A stretch of DNA of 64,000 nt from Trifolium pratense (lineage: Eukaryota; Streptophyta; Magnoliopsida; Fabales; Fabaceae), in contig NC_060065.1 in assembly GCF_020283565.1 (NCBI RefSeq), forward strand, positions 17,646,866 to 17,710,865, read 5' to 3'. The notes under the pieces were generated by a model. That model saw only the letters and a list, made by a program, of their open reading frames with translations, made no database searches and was not told the origin of the DNA. A program made the translations under genes and the position numbers. This document shows, piece after piece, positions 23,831 to 34,106 of the stretch. Within the stretch, counting starts at the first letter, position 1; each line of letters begins with the position of its first letter.

Positions 23831-24826
23831 TCAATTCTTAGAGTTGCTCCCAAAAAACTCCAAAATGATGGATGAAATTCCAAACTCAAGACTACAATAA
23901 AATCCAATAACACATGAGATAGATGCAAAGGTGTGAAGTTGTATGAGGAACAAGGATGTATCAGAATTTGTACCAGAAGCCAGATTGAGTTCAGAAGGTA
24001 AGTTGTGTTCAGAGGCCAAATTGAGTTCAGAGTCAATGATGAACAAAGAAGATTTTGAATCCTTGACCTTTGTGTGCTTTTCTTCTGAAATAAAGATGGC
24101 AGTTAGAGACTTCAACTGCGAGTGGTGACGATTCCCGCCAGGATCAAACACAATGACGGCGAATTCACCCAAAAATTCAACAACGAACACCATGATCAAA
24201 CAAAAAGTTGACGGTGAGAACGATATCAAGGTTATCATGTCGGGGAGAGGCTTGACTACACCGCCGGGATCGAAAACAGTTTCGACGGCGAAAATGGTGT
24301 TGTTGATGCGGTGAAGCAAGCTACACATTTGTATCGAAACCAAATCTAGATCAAGGAGAACTGTACCTTCTAGAAGGTGACCAGCGAAGGAGGAGATAGA
24401 GTGATTTTTCACGGCGATTCCAAAATAACCGCGATGAGGATTCTGCACCACTAGATCCATTGATTCTTGAAAAGACCCGTTCAATTCCGTGACGGATTCA
24501 GAAACAACGAACACGGATTCAAGATTTGTAGTTGAAGAAGCGTTACTCGCATTTGGAAATTTCATCAATTCATCTTTGATCTCTGAAATTGGGAACGAAA
24601 ATGATGATGCGGAATCATGATGTTTTTCTGGTGTGCAGTTGTTCAAGAAACAAGATATCTCCCCGATCTTGATTATGCATCCATTGAATCTTGGTTTAAC
24701 GGGCTTAATCGACTTGATCGGAACAATTTCAGAACAAAAATTGCCGAAACTGAAGCTGTCAAAGGTGAACTCAGAATTGTTCTTCTCCAAGATTTCAGAA
24801 TCAAGATCCTCATCCATGGTTGAAGT
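23831..24826 (-). CDS. Retroelement ORF, 3' part (interrupted by CACTA)
   Basis: An open frame of about 330 codons, continuous into the CACTA terminus. It is acidic and Ser/Phe-rich, with MDEDLDSEILEKNNSEFTF near the break and a repeated phrase VFDPGG (in AVETVFDPGGVVKP and IVFDPGGNRHHS). Between them are long hydrophobic segments (TLISFSPSTFCLIMVFVVEF). I recognise no gag, protease, integrase or reverse transcriptase motif. The codon ACT at 24824-24826 is one copy of the CACTA target duplication; the frame on the other side (29783-29785 onward) matches it, so the ORF was continuous before the insertion. The product and role are unknown. Confidence 0.55.
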   Translation of the reverse strand, partial: TSTMDEDLDSEILEKNNSEFTFDSFSFGNFCSEIVPIKSIKPVKPRFNGCIIKIGEISCFLNNCTPEKHHDSASSFSFPISEIKDELMKFPNASNASSTTNLESVFVVSESVTELNGSFQESMDLVVQNPHRGYFGIAVKNHSISSFAGHLLEGTVLLDLDLVSIQMCSLLHRINNTIFAVETVFDPGGVVKPLPDMITLISFSPSTFCLIMVFVVEFLGEFAVIVFDPGGNRHHSQLKSLTAIFISEEKHTKVKDSKSSLFIIDSELNLASEHNLPSELNLASGTNSDTSLFLIQLHTFASISCVIGFYCSLEFGISSIILEFFGSNSKN

Positions 24827-24839
24827 CACTACTACAAAA

Positions 24840-25100
24840 ATTAGCTTTTATAGCGCACATTTAATAGCGCTTATTTAAAAGCACTATTAAAACCTGAAAC
24901 GGAGCCCATTTAACAGCGCTTATATGGAAAGCGCTATTAAAACATCAAACGCAGTGACAATATAATAGCGCTTTTCGATAAAACGCCATTAAAAGGTGCG
25001 CACGCGGATCACTATAATAGCACTTCTAAGGAAAGCGCTATTAAATCCGATACTATATAATAACGCTTTTGACACAAGCGCTATAGTAGTCAAAATTAAT
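24840..25100. repeat. Left subterminal palindrome array of the CACTA element
   Basis: About five units of the form AGCGCTTNNNN...AAAGCGCTATTA, for example CAGCGCTTATATGGAAAGCG. They are spaced about 45-55 bp apart with variable GCG-rich spacers such as GGTGCGCACGCGG. Confidence 0.8.
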
Positions 25101-28100
25101 AAAAGAAATTTGTGGTTGCCGGGTGTCGAACCTTTGACCCCTTAGTTGTTGATTAATAAATTAAAAAATATATATAGCAAAAATAGAACAGTCCTTGCTA
25201 TCCCTTACTTTCCTAATTCGTTTCTCACTATCTGTCGTTCCTCTTTGATCACTCACCGTCGAACCCTTGGTTCTTCTACTTTCCATCTCATCAAACCTCC
25301 ATCTTTATCCTTATCAAGTTCCTTGGTTTCAACTTAGCACCTCACCTCCATCTCCGTCAATCCTAGTTCTTTCGTTTCGACCCAACACCTCCATCATCGA
25401 ACCCTAAATCTCGTGATTTCTCTCCCGACCCAGCAATTGAACCCTAATCCTCGTGATTATCAAACCCTAAATTATTGCTTTCAACACCTCACGCCCTTCT
25501 TTTACTTATTTTAGGTTATTATAAGAAAGGCATACCTGAAAGGTTTTAGGGAAATACTTGTTGCTTTACATGAGCTCAAGGTAATTTCAATTTTGCTCTG
25601 TATTAATTTCATGTTGCTTTTTTAGGTTTTTTTTTCCTGGTTTTTTTGTAAGATGCATAGTTTTTGTTTTAGACCATCCCACGGGGGCTGTATCTACCAT
25701 TGGAGAACTTTCTAATGCACAAAAGCTAAGATACCATTGGTAAGATGCATAGTTTTGTGTTGTTTTTTATGATTATAATATAATAATTGGTCATAAATTA
25801 TATGTTTTTAAATCTTAATATTATGTGTATCCTTTTCATTGTGACATGCTTTAGGAATAGAGCCATTAGATACATGTGTTAAAAAATTAACTAGTTCTAT
25901 ATCACAATATATGGTTTGGTACTTATTTTTACAATTGAAATTGAATATATTTTGTGCATATGCTCCAGGTCTTGATCTATCATCCCAGTTGAATAATAAT
26001 TGATTAAATTAATAAGGAATTATTAAGTGTAATCATTACTTGTTTTGGTCATTTTGGTTTTGTCCATCAGGTTCCAAAGCATATGAATCTGTGAGAAATA
26101 TGCTACTCATGGTAATTACAAATCAAATGCTAAATTCACTTTTGTGGCTGGTAATTACAAATCAAATGCTAAATTCACTTTTGTGGCAATGTTCAGAGTG
26201 GTTCTGTCTATTATACTTATCTTAGATAACTGAATTCTGAAGCTCAAATGCTTATCTTATTTGTCTTATGGAGATGCTATCTTTAGGAGTAGAGGGAGGA
26301 TTTTGCTTCTATCATAGGGAGATAGATTTGTATTGGGGTGAAGTAGTTTTCTTCAAGTTTGCTTTTGTATATTGGGATATTTATTGACTGTGTTCTGGTT
26401 TAAGCATTCCATATGCCTTATTATTGAATATAGTTTTCTTTGCTTATTTAGATATTCCTTATACTCTGTGTGTTCTGGTTTAGAAATTCTTTGCTTATTT
26501 AATATAGCCGACATTGATCATTGCCTGAACCTTATTTACAAAATGCCTATAAGTGTTTTGTTATGGTGCTGAAGTCAGGTATATCCATTTCCTTTCTAAT
26601 TTTCGTTCGTGTTTCATTCATTTTAGTTTAACATATTTTTAATCGAAATTGGAGGCCTTGAAGTTGTGATTTTGTGTGTGTGTGCGCGCGCGCGTGCCTG
26701 TGTTTGTATCTCATTGAAAATCAATTTTGCTCACCATTGAACTTACACATCTGCAGGTTAAGGGAATTACCTATATCAGAGATTGGAAGGCTTGTATATG
26801 TAAAAAGAGTGGTAAAGAGGACAATAGTTTCGACCCGAGCTCCTCTAAGGGACTTTCAAGTGCCTAGAATGAGGTGGTGTATTTTATAAAGAATGTAGAG
26901 AAAATTTACTGATAGGAAAAGGGTGAGAATATAGGAGACTTCCAATGAGATAGATGTGTTGATTCACTTGATCTTTTTTATTTTTTGATCATTTATGCTC
27001 ATTCAAGCCAAACTATAGTTGTAGAAAGATAGCAAGATTTTAATGATATCAATTTGTGATTCAGTTTGAGTGACTCATTTCGTATTTTGCTTTACAAATG
27101 CTAAATGATTGGTTACCGAAATAGAATTGAGGAGTAGTTGGGTAGGAAGATTCCACATTAGGAAATGTGGGAGATCAATGACTCCTAAAATTATAAAGAA
27201 CCTTCAGTATATCTAGGGAAAACTTAGTATCTATATTCTACACATATTTTTGCCAATCTATCTTTATAAGGTTAGACAGGGGCATGACATGTAATTATCA
27301 TATTTACTTTTTTTTTTTTGTCAAAAAGAATAATAATTTCACTTTGTCAAATTTCTACATGATTTAGATCAAAGGTGCATCACTAGCGAAACTTTGCAGT
27401 TTGCTTTGAGTAGTAATGCTGGTTTGGTTTGTTGGTAATATTGTGGTGTGTAGTGGTGTATGATTATTAGGTGTTTGTTTTTGGGTGTAGCTCATGTTGG
27501 AAATGTTTGATTGATTTTCCGTTTTCTTCATTTTTTCTCTCTAAATTCTTACATCTCTTTTTGGTTTTTCCCGTTTTTCATGCAGTTGTGTACATTGCTA
27601 GAAGTTGTTGCCACAAAAAGAGATCACTTGCATCCTCGTCGACGTCATCAAGTAAGTTCCCATACTCTGTGCAATATTAAGTTTGTGAATTGTCTATTTG
27701 GAATATTCATGAGTTCATACATTATGCCTATTGTCTTGACTAAGTAATAAAACTACCAATGTTTTGCCTATTGAGGGAAGAAAGAAGATGATGGCAGATC
27801 TTCTCTTCCTCGCCTTCCTTCTTTTTTTTTTGTGGTATTTATTTACTTCATCTTACTTTTGGCTTATCGAAGAACTAATTGGCAAAGATTATTGTCAATG
27901 AGAGTTATTTATCAGTCAAAAACAACTCTTGGTCTAGTGGCTTAGGTATGTGAGTTGTTTATTTCTTTCTTTTACTAGTTGAATGAAACTATAGGCTAAA
28001 TGTATATGTAACTTTTAATAGTTATTATCTTTCTAGTTTAGCATACTTGTTACTGAAAGTTGAATCACATAGGTAGGTTGAAATGGAAGTGTAGTCTGTT

Positions 28101-29424
28101 ATAGGATTATAGGAATAACACTAATTGCACGTTGCAACTTTAGTTTAGAGACAATGTAATTTTGACTAGAGAAATGAATACCAATATGCCATACATAGTT
28201 CTGCTGACTATAATTAATTGAAGAACTCGAGTGTTGTTGGATTATTTTTTGTTGCTGAGTTGAGATACTATACTTCTGAACTAAGTTTGTTTAATTTTTT
28301 ATTGGTGCGTTGCTCAACTGAAATACTACATGCCTTATGCTTCTGTCAAGATTAAATGTGTTTGGAAAAGTACTTTTTATTCTCTATAAAGTATTTGATG
28401 TTATGTTAGTTTTTATTCTCTAAGGATAAGTTGCATGAAGTGAAGGAGGAATGGAAAGATTATATGGTCACAAATATTGTTCCTGAGGCAAAAAGTTTAA
28501 GGTAGGAAACAAAAGTGGATAAGTTACATGAAGTGTGCAGTTGCTATTTTTATTTTTTAAATTTGTATTGTGTTTGTGCACAAAGCTGCTACAATTGTTT
28601 GTGTTGAGTGGCTTCCAGCCTTCTCTTCTTTGCTATTGTGTTTGGTCTAGTCGCAGGACCTATTTTTTACTCTTTATATATAGTTTTGAGTGGTTGCTCT
28701 TATGGTGGTGTTATAATTGTGAGGTGTGCTTTATGCAAGACATAGGTTGGTGTTTTGTTTTAGTGTTAAACTGGTTGTGCTTTAAGTGAGTTAGGTGTCG
28801 TGGTCTTGGTTAACTTTTTCTTGCATCTTGATTTGCATATGATGTTATACTCATTTTCTCTTTAGTATAATATTAATTTGAAACAAAATTTGGATCAATC
28901 TCTCATGAACACAACATATTGACTATATTGAGTATATTTTTAATTTTTCAGCGACTTCTTGAAAACATGAGAGAGGAGCTGGCTTGGTTGTAAAATGGCA
29001 GAGGAATGCTTAGGTTAAATTTAATTTGTTTGCTGTGGTGTTCTGACGATCATCAACCGGTTGCAGGAAATGGACTGTTGGGAGCTTGTAGTAAATCAAT
29101 TTTGTTGTCTTGTGGTTGGTTGTTTTAATCTGATTAAGGTTGAGGATCATAAGGACCTTTGTATTAGCATAAGTTTGTTTTGTTGGTTAGATGTACTCAA
29201 ATATTGTTTTAGACCAAATCTAGTATATTTTTCATGTTATATTGAAAAATTACTTTTTATTCTCTATAAATTTAGTTGATGTTATTTACTAGTTTTTAAA
29301 TTTGAAATTAACTCTAGGTTTACATATTAAAAAATAACTCTATGTTTACATATTAAAAAAAAAAGCTCCAGGTTGAATAATAAAAAAAAAACCTCCAGGT
29401 TTGAATTAAAAAAAAACGTAAGAC
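25101..29424. other. CACTA interior with exon-like islands, no transposase seen
   Basis: T-rich DNA with short AG/...../GT-bordered islands. Examples: about 25513-25580 (ends CTCAAG/GTAATT), 25670-25740 (ends ATTG/GTAAGA), 26757-26889 (after CTGCAG), 27586-27652 (ends TCAAG/TAAG-type) and 28427-28502 (ends TTAAG/GTAGG). Island translations include LHEVKEEWKDYMVTNIVPEA and VKRTIVSTRAPLRDF, which I cannot place. The islands have no common long frame, so captured gene fragments or a decayed non-coding transcript fit better than an active gene. A C/T-rich leader-like stretch lies at about 25190-25500. Confidence 0.4.
26110..26187 (+). repeat. 39-bp tandem duplication in the CACTA interior
   Basis: The unit starting GGTAATTACAAATCAAATGC occurs twice in direct succession with a T/A difference at the last base. 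Each copy begins with a possible splice donor (ATG/GTAATT, CTG/GTAATT). Confidence 0.85.
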
Positions 29425-29775
29425 TTACAATAGCGTTTCTTAATAAACCGCTGTAAAAGGTTTGGAAGAAAACATATTTACAATAGCGCTTTGCACGCGG
29501 GCGCTATAGAAGCTTTTGAACTTTATAACATATAATAGCGTTTTATTCACGGGCGCTATTAAAGCTGGAACCTTTAATAGCGCTTCTTCCTTAAACCGAT
29601 ATTAAATAATGTTGCCAAGGCGCCTTAATCACATATATTATAGCGTTTTATTACTTACAATAGCGTTTTCTGAAAGCGCTATAATAGGCAGCAGATAATA
29701 TAATAGCGCCAACATCTATAGCGCTTTTAAACGCTATAAAAGCTCAAAATAAGCGCTATAAAATGCATTTTTTGT
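29425..29775. repeat. Right subterminal palindrome array of the CACTA element
   Basis: Repeated TAATAGCGCTT / GGGCGCTATTAAAGC units, the mirror set of the left array, some with mismatches (AAACCGCTGTAAAAGG). Confidence 0.8.
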
Positions 29776-29785
29776 AGTAGTGAGT

Positions 29786-30030
29786 AATTGCAAAATTCAT
29801 CGGAAGTTGTTGCAGTGGCTTAAGAAGTGGCGGCAATGGCGAAAACTTCTTTTCCATCTTTGATTTCTTCCATAGGTGACAAAAAATGGAGTGAACCATT
29901 AGAAATGAAGGTGGATCAAAAAGTACAGTGTAAACTTCTTTGTGATAAGCAATGGAGGAATTCTTCGGTACCGGTACAATGGCGGAAGCGGGATGGATTC
30001 TCGGTGATCGAAACCGAGGCGATGATACCA
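29786..30030 (-). CDS. Retroelement leader and ORF 5' part (interrupted by CACTA)
   Basis: This holds the primer-binding site, leader and the first part of the ORF. The frame is open from within the LTR down to the CACTA junction. Likely starts are the Met of MVHSIFCHLWKK or the later MEKKFSPLPP. In the joined frame it reads through PMNFAIT into the 24826 segment. No domain recognised. Confidence 0.45.
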
Positions 30031-30269
30031 TGTTAAGATTTTCATGGTTTGGAGAAAATGGAGAAAACTTCAGAAAGTCTTCAAGATAGTAAAAATCATA
30101 AGGATTCATATTTGATAAAAGATGATGAAAATAGTACAATGATGGCTCTTATATAGAGCAATTTAGGGGTTAACTAACTAACTAACCACCTAATAACAAA
30201 CTATAACAAACTCATATAAACTCTAACTAACTAATAGAAACTACTAACTAATCACCATTATTCTTAACA
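30031..30269 (-). repeat. 5' LTR of the minus-strand retroelement
   Basis: 239 bp, identical to the 23007 LTR except one base. It is followed in element orientation by the primer-binding site TGGTATCA at 30023-30030. A TATATAAGAGCC promoter-like string (minus strand, about 30145-30156) may be the LTR TATA box. Confidence 0.9.
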
Positions 30270-30286
30270 CAATTCAACCGTAAAAT

Positions 30287-30318
30287 GATAAATAAATAAA
30301 TAAATAAATAAATAAACT
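30287..30318. repeat. AAAT microsatellite
   Basis: About seven tandem AAAT units (ATAAATAAATAAATAA). Confidence 0.8.
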
Positions 30319-30839
30319 CACAAAAATTTAAAATTGAACATTTTGGTCCCTCTATATTACATTTATTGAATTTTGATCTTAAATCAATTTTTTCTCCTTA
30401 AAAATGACAACTTTTAATGCCAAAAAAGGTAAATTTTGAGTAATATTTTATCTTTAGATTTAATGTTAGCGACAATAAATCACATTTTATGACGTCAAAA
30501 ATCACAATTTTTAGAAAAATAAATTGGTTTGAGTAGGTTTTGAAAAATCAATCAAAAACTCGATCCAACGGTTTTCACAAAAGGACATCCCAACACATAA
30601 AAAAATTGATTTTTTACGGTTTCGGTTATTTTGGATCGGTTTGAATACCCCTAATTGAAATATACAGTTTTTTTTTCCTAAAATAATAAAAATGTTACAT
30701 TTAAATTTTGAAAGTTTTGTTAAAATTTGGTTGACTTGCGCAAAATAAATAAATTTGATCAAAATACAATTTTTTGTGGACCATTGTCTTGGCCTATAGT
30801 TATAATCCTCTCTTTTGGAGTTTTTTTTTTTTTTTTTGA

Positions 30840-31100
30840 AAAAGCCTCTCCTTTAGAGTTACATTGTCCTCTCCACAAGGCTACATTAGTATATAAGTCT
30901 ATTGGATATAATGTTAGTGCGATATACCTCTCTGCAGAATCAGTTAAGCACCAACCCACGAAGCATATTATTGAAATGAACATTCATTTTGTTTGCGAAA
31001 AAGAGGCTCTTGGACCCGACCCGTTATACATGTCCCATCGCGCTATGAAATTGTATACATCTTCACAAAAGGTCTTCAATTAGTTTGATTTCAAGACTTC
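30840..31100 (+). pseudogene. Ty1/copia RNase H, C-terminal fragment
   Basis: The translation NVSAIYLSAESVKHQPTKHI followed by IHFVCEKEALG matches the conserved end of copia RNase H (consensus NxSAxxLxxNPVxHxRTKHIEIDxHFVRxKV). The expected final block survives only in another frame (IFTKGLQLV at about 31056-31081), followed by a stop and then FQDFKE. A frameshift and stop make it dead. It continues into an LTR-like region and a primer-binding site. Confidence 0.75.
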
Positions 31101-31420
31101 AAGGAATTATATATTTAGAAAATAATAATTTTTATTGACTTGATATTCATTGGTGATGTTTGTGAAGATAGCCATTGTTGTATATTAGGAACACAAATTA
31201 TTCAATAATATTCATTAAGTTATTTTCTTATATGGTATTGGTATCAGCTTGGTTTTAGATCCTTCCTTCACACCACCTTCTGCTTTCAACCTCTGTCAAT
31301 GGCTGAATCAACAACCACTCTAGCCGTGATCAGCGCCTCCTCTGCCTCCTCGCCCCAACATTTGAAATTTCACCTGGCTTTTGCCATCGTCAATGTAAAC
31401 AAAAACCAGCATTCGAAATT
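31101..31420 (+). mobile_element. Copia LTR-like segment, primer-binding site and gag start
   Basis: About 31130-31238 lies between the RNase H end and TGGTATCAGC (31239-31248), a primer-binding site complementary to initiator-Met tRNA. An ATG at 31299 then opens MAESTTTLAVISASSASSPQ with HLKFHLAFAIV, resembling a copia Gag start, and stops by frameshift. The LTR borders are not clear. Confidence 0.5.
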
Positions 31421-32124
31421 TCACCGATGACATAATTACCCCATCCTCCTACTTGGTTAACCAACATCAGCACCATGGGTGTCACTTTCTTAGTCCTTTT
31501 CTAATGTAGACTTTTTTTTATTCTAATTTTTGTGCTTATGTGTGGATGTTTTACCAAAGAAAACAGAACATTCTGGTTTGCAGTTAAGAAACAATAAAAC
31601 ATGACATTGTTTGCACTATTTTAATAGTTACCATATTTTACTTATTCTTGTCAATTCAAAAATCGAAGTAAAGTCTAGAGAATCTGTAATTGTGACAAGA
31701 AAATAGATTCTACATTCTTAAGGTTTCTACATTTACTCTCTGAATTTTTGTTACCATATTTGTTCTGTTTTTTGTTGGTTTTTCTTAGTAGTGTGTGTAC
31801 AATGGTCTATACCCATATGTTATAAGGTTTGGAAGAATAAAATCAAATACTGAAAACTATGCAGACATGACATGATTAAAGAGACAAATGATATTTGAGT
31901 ATTAAGGAACAATAATCTGTTTGAAACATCATTGAAAGATAAAATATGCTAAATCTGATGACATGGCCTTAATTCTCACACATTACATTTCCCATTCAAT
32001 AAAGGAAAAGAGATAAATGCATCGAAAAATTTAGAATAATGTGTTTAGAAAAGCTATCATCACAACACATGAATATTTTCACCTAAACTAAATCAATCAA
32101 CCTACATAGAAAATATTGTAACTA
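31421..32124. other. Intergenic, between copia remains and RING gene 3' end
   Basis: AT-rich with no supported gene. The minus-strand 3'-UTR of the RING gene probably occupies its right part. Confidence 0.4.
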
Positions 32125-32693
32125 TTAAACATCGCGGCGACACAAAGGACATGTCGATTTAACATTCAGCCACTCTTGAATGCAATCAAGATGAAATAAA
32201 TGGGAACAACAGTGTTTAGGCATCCGAACGGTAGTCGAGGAACCGTGGATAACTCGGTAAGACATATGGAACATGTTGAATCGGAATCTGCAGAAGACCC
32301 TGTTGTTGTCTTTGGTTCATCATCATCAATGGGTATTAAAAGTTGTTGAAAATTTTGACGAGGATTGACACCACGATTCATCACTCGAGTAACATTAGGG
32401 TTTTGTTGTTGTTGGTGGTGGTGACCCATATTAGCGATAGAGTTAGAATGAAAAACAATGGTGTGATCAAGCATCGACCATGGCGGCATAACAGGAGCGG
32501 GAACATGATTGTTGACCATCAATGGATGATTGACCCTTGTTGTTGATGATCGTGAAGAAGACATGATGTTGTTGCCGACAAAAGAATCAAGGATCAAAAC
32601 ATCATCAACCATTGTTGAACGCTGCATCATAGTACTGCCTCTGACATTCAAACCCCTAATCACTTGATTCATTCTTGCAAAAATTGAACTCAC
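32125..32693 (-). CDS. RING-H2 finger protein with a frameshift inside the RING
   Basis: ATG at 32693. Residues 1-135 are low complexity, Ser/Asn/Met/Gln-rich (HHHQQQQ at about 91-97). The RING-H2 begins with C141-S-I-C144. At about 32232-32237 the frame breaks: the first frame continues LPFGCLN and ends at 32166. The next frame gives VRMPKHCCSHLFHLDCIQEW and STCPLCRRDV with a stop at 32125-32127, supplying the remaining Cys/His ligands in correct spacing. One base lost restores a full C-x2-C...C-x-H-x2-H-x2-C-x10-C-x2-C RING-H2 of about 189 aa. Such proteins are E3 ubiquitin ligases. Either a young pseudogene or a sequencing error. A TATA box sits 108 bp upstream. Confidence 0.8.
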
Positions 32694-32800
32694 AGTGTAG
32701 ACAGAGAAATTGAGATAGATACAGAGAAGTGTGGAATATTGAGAGATAGAGAGATAGAGAGATAGAAGAGTGATGAGAGAATTATTATTATTGATTGATT

Positions 32801-32807
32801 ATTTATA
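32801..32807 (-). promoter_or_regulatory. TATA box of the RING-H2 gene
   Basis: The minus strand reads TATAAAT, about 110 bp before the ATG at 32693. A purine/pyrimidine repeat (GAGATAGA units, 32735-32766) lies in the presumed leader. Confidence 0.5.
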
Positions 32808-33180
32808 GAATGGGATTTTATGACCGTTATATGATGCGTGAACTTCAAGCAAGTATCTCACATAATATTAGCTGGCAATTCATTAAATGTGAAATCCTCA
32901 AGAATAAAAAATATCTAATCTCTTCCGTAAAAAAAAAAAAAAATCTAATCTAATTTTTCTTTAATAAATGCAATAAATGTTTAATCTAATCTTCCGTAAA
33001 AATATCTAATATTACCTGGCAATTCATCAATACATGCAGTAAATGTTTAATTTTTTTTTTTCTTTAAAAAAGATTTACTAATTGTTAACAAAAAAATCTC
33101 ATTATTTATTTTCTTACCGGCTTTTTTTTTTTATTGGCTGATTATTATTATTATTATTATTGCAAATAAAAAATTTATCA

Positions 33181-33678
33181 TACTCCCTGCATTTTTTTTA
33201 TAAGTGTTCAGTTTTATCATATTTAGTATTTCTAATTAACTGTCTAATTTTTCAATTTATTTCTCTCAACAATATTTTTTTAAATAAAGAAAAAAATAAT
33301 ATTTTAGTCCAATTTATTTCTCTCAAAAATAATATTTTATTTCTCTCAAAATTAGTCTCTTTTTTCTTTATCATATTTTTTTAGTCTATTTTTGAAAAAA
33401 TATTTAGTGGTTTGAGTACTAAAGTTTGTTTTTTTTAAACAGAGTTTTTTTATGATAGGAAAATTTGTTCATTCATCGTTATATTCAGATTTAAACAGAA
33501 TTTGTTACCAATATAATATTTTTTGTATAACAATAAATTTATTTGAAAGAGTGCAAAAAAATATGAATTTATTGGTAAATTAAGATGAATGTATAATAGG
33601 AAGATAAAATGCAAAAATACACTTAATTAATTTTGTGTTATCTTTCTAACTAGACACTTATAAAAAACGGAGGGAGTA
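33181..33678. mobile_element. Stowaway-like MITE, about 500 bp
   Basis: Left end TACTCCCTGCATTTTTTT with TATAAGTG; right end CACTTATAAAAAACGGAGGGAGTA. Inverted termini with TA ends. The interior is AT-rich. Confidence 0.55.
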
Positions 33679-33691
33679 TTATAATATTATT

Positions 33692-33800
33692 TTTTGGTCA
33701 AGTAACAAGTAGTTAGAACTTAGAAATTTCACCTAAAGATAAATAAATAGAGTGTTCAGAGTTCGAACTCGAACTACAACATATATAATACGATATTCTA
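33692..33800 (+). repeat. SINE-like repeat
   Basis: TTGGTCAAGTAACAAGTAGTTAG head, AGTGTTCAGAGTTCGAACTC body (box-B-like) and CATATATAATACGATATTC tail. It is closely related to 35309-35415. A SINE-like fragment at 12516 shares the head. Confidence 0.5.
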
Positions 33801-34011
33801 TTTTCAACTCGAGATTGGCTTGTTTAAAGTTCACGAGCAGTTCGGTTAGAATCTTTAGGTTCAGTTCAGTTTTTAGCTTGAAACTCGACTTGAGAGATTC
33901 GCACGAAATATTTTTATTACAAATAAAATAAATGTTTAGTTTTTTTTTTTTCTTACAAAAGATTTAATTTTTAACAAAAAAAAATATCTCATTATTTATT
34001 TTCTTACTTGC

Positions 34012-34012
<1 letters not shown>

Positions 34013-34087
<75 letters not shown>

Positions 34088-34106
34088 TATTATTAGTATT
34101 AGTATT
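34013..34106. repeat. TTA/ATT microsatellite, left of an inverted-repeat element
   Basis: About 25 TTA units with a few interruptions (ATCATT, AGTATT). The array resumes at 35256 after the inverted-repeat element. Confidence 0.9.

Larger units (their letters stand above)
24827..29782. mobile_element. CACTA (En/Spm-type) transposon, 4956 bp, non-autonomous
   Basis: Starts CACTACTACAAAAATTAGC and ends in the inverse (GCATTTTTTGTAGTAGTG). The 3-bp target duplication AGT lies at 24824-24826 and 29783-29785. Both ends carry arrays of short palindromes built on AGCGCTATTA/TAATAGCGCT (left 24845-25100, right 29420-29775), the usual binding-site arrays for the CACTA TNPA-like protein. No transposase (TNPD/TNP2) domain is visible inside, so it is probably non-autonomous. 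It sits in the ORF of a retroelement whose LTRs differ by one base, so it is younger still. Confidence 0.93.
23007..30269 (-). mobile_element. Small non-autonomous LTR retroelement, split by a CACTA transposon
   Basis: Two direct LTRs (23007-23245 and 30031-30269, 239 bp each) start TGTTAAGA and end TTCTTAACA. Aligned by eye they differ at one base (C/T near 23018). The 5-bp target duplication CAATT is at 23002-23006 and 30270-30274. On the minus strand, TGGTATCA directly follows the LTR (30023-30030), matching the initiator-Met tRNA primer-binding site used by copia-type elements. A purine tract TTTGAGGGAGGA lies directly before the other LTR (23246-23257). Without the CACTA insert the element is about 2.3 kb with one long ORF and no visible protease, integrase or reverse transcriptase. 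It must therefore move with proteins from elsewhere. One LTR difference means a very recent insertion. Confidence 0.9.

Noticed and set aside
23943..24878. Plus-strand open frames opposite the retroelement ORF
   Set aside because: They are antisense shadows; the element is oriented on the minus strand by its primer-binding site and purine tract.
26640..26705. TGTGTG/CGCGCG tract that could form Z-DNA
   Set aside because: It is short (about 24 bp) and ordinary for an AT-rich plant repeat; nothing around it suggests function.
27471..28789. Cys/Phe-rich open frames in the CACTA interior
   Set aside because: T-rich DNA yields Phe/Leu/Cys-rich frames by chance, and no domain or start context is visible.
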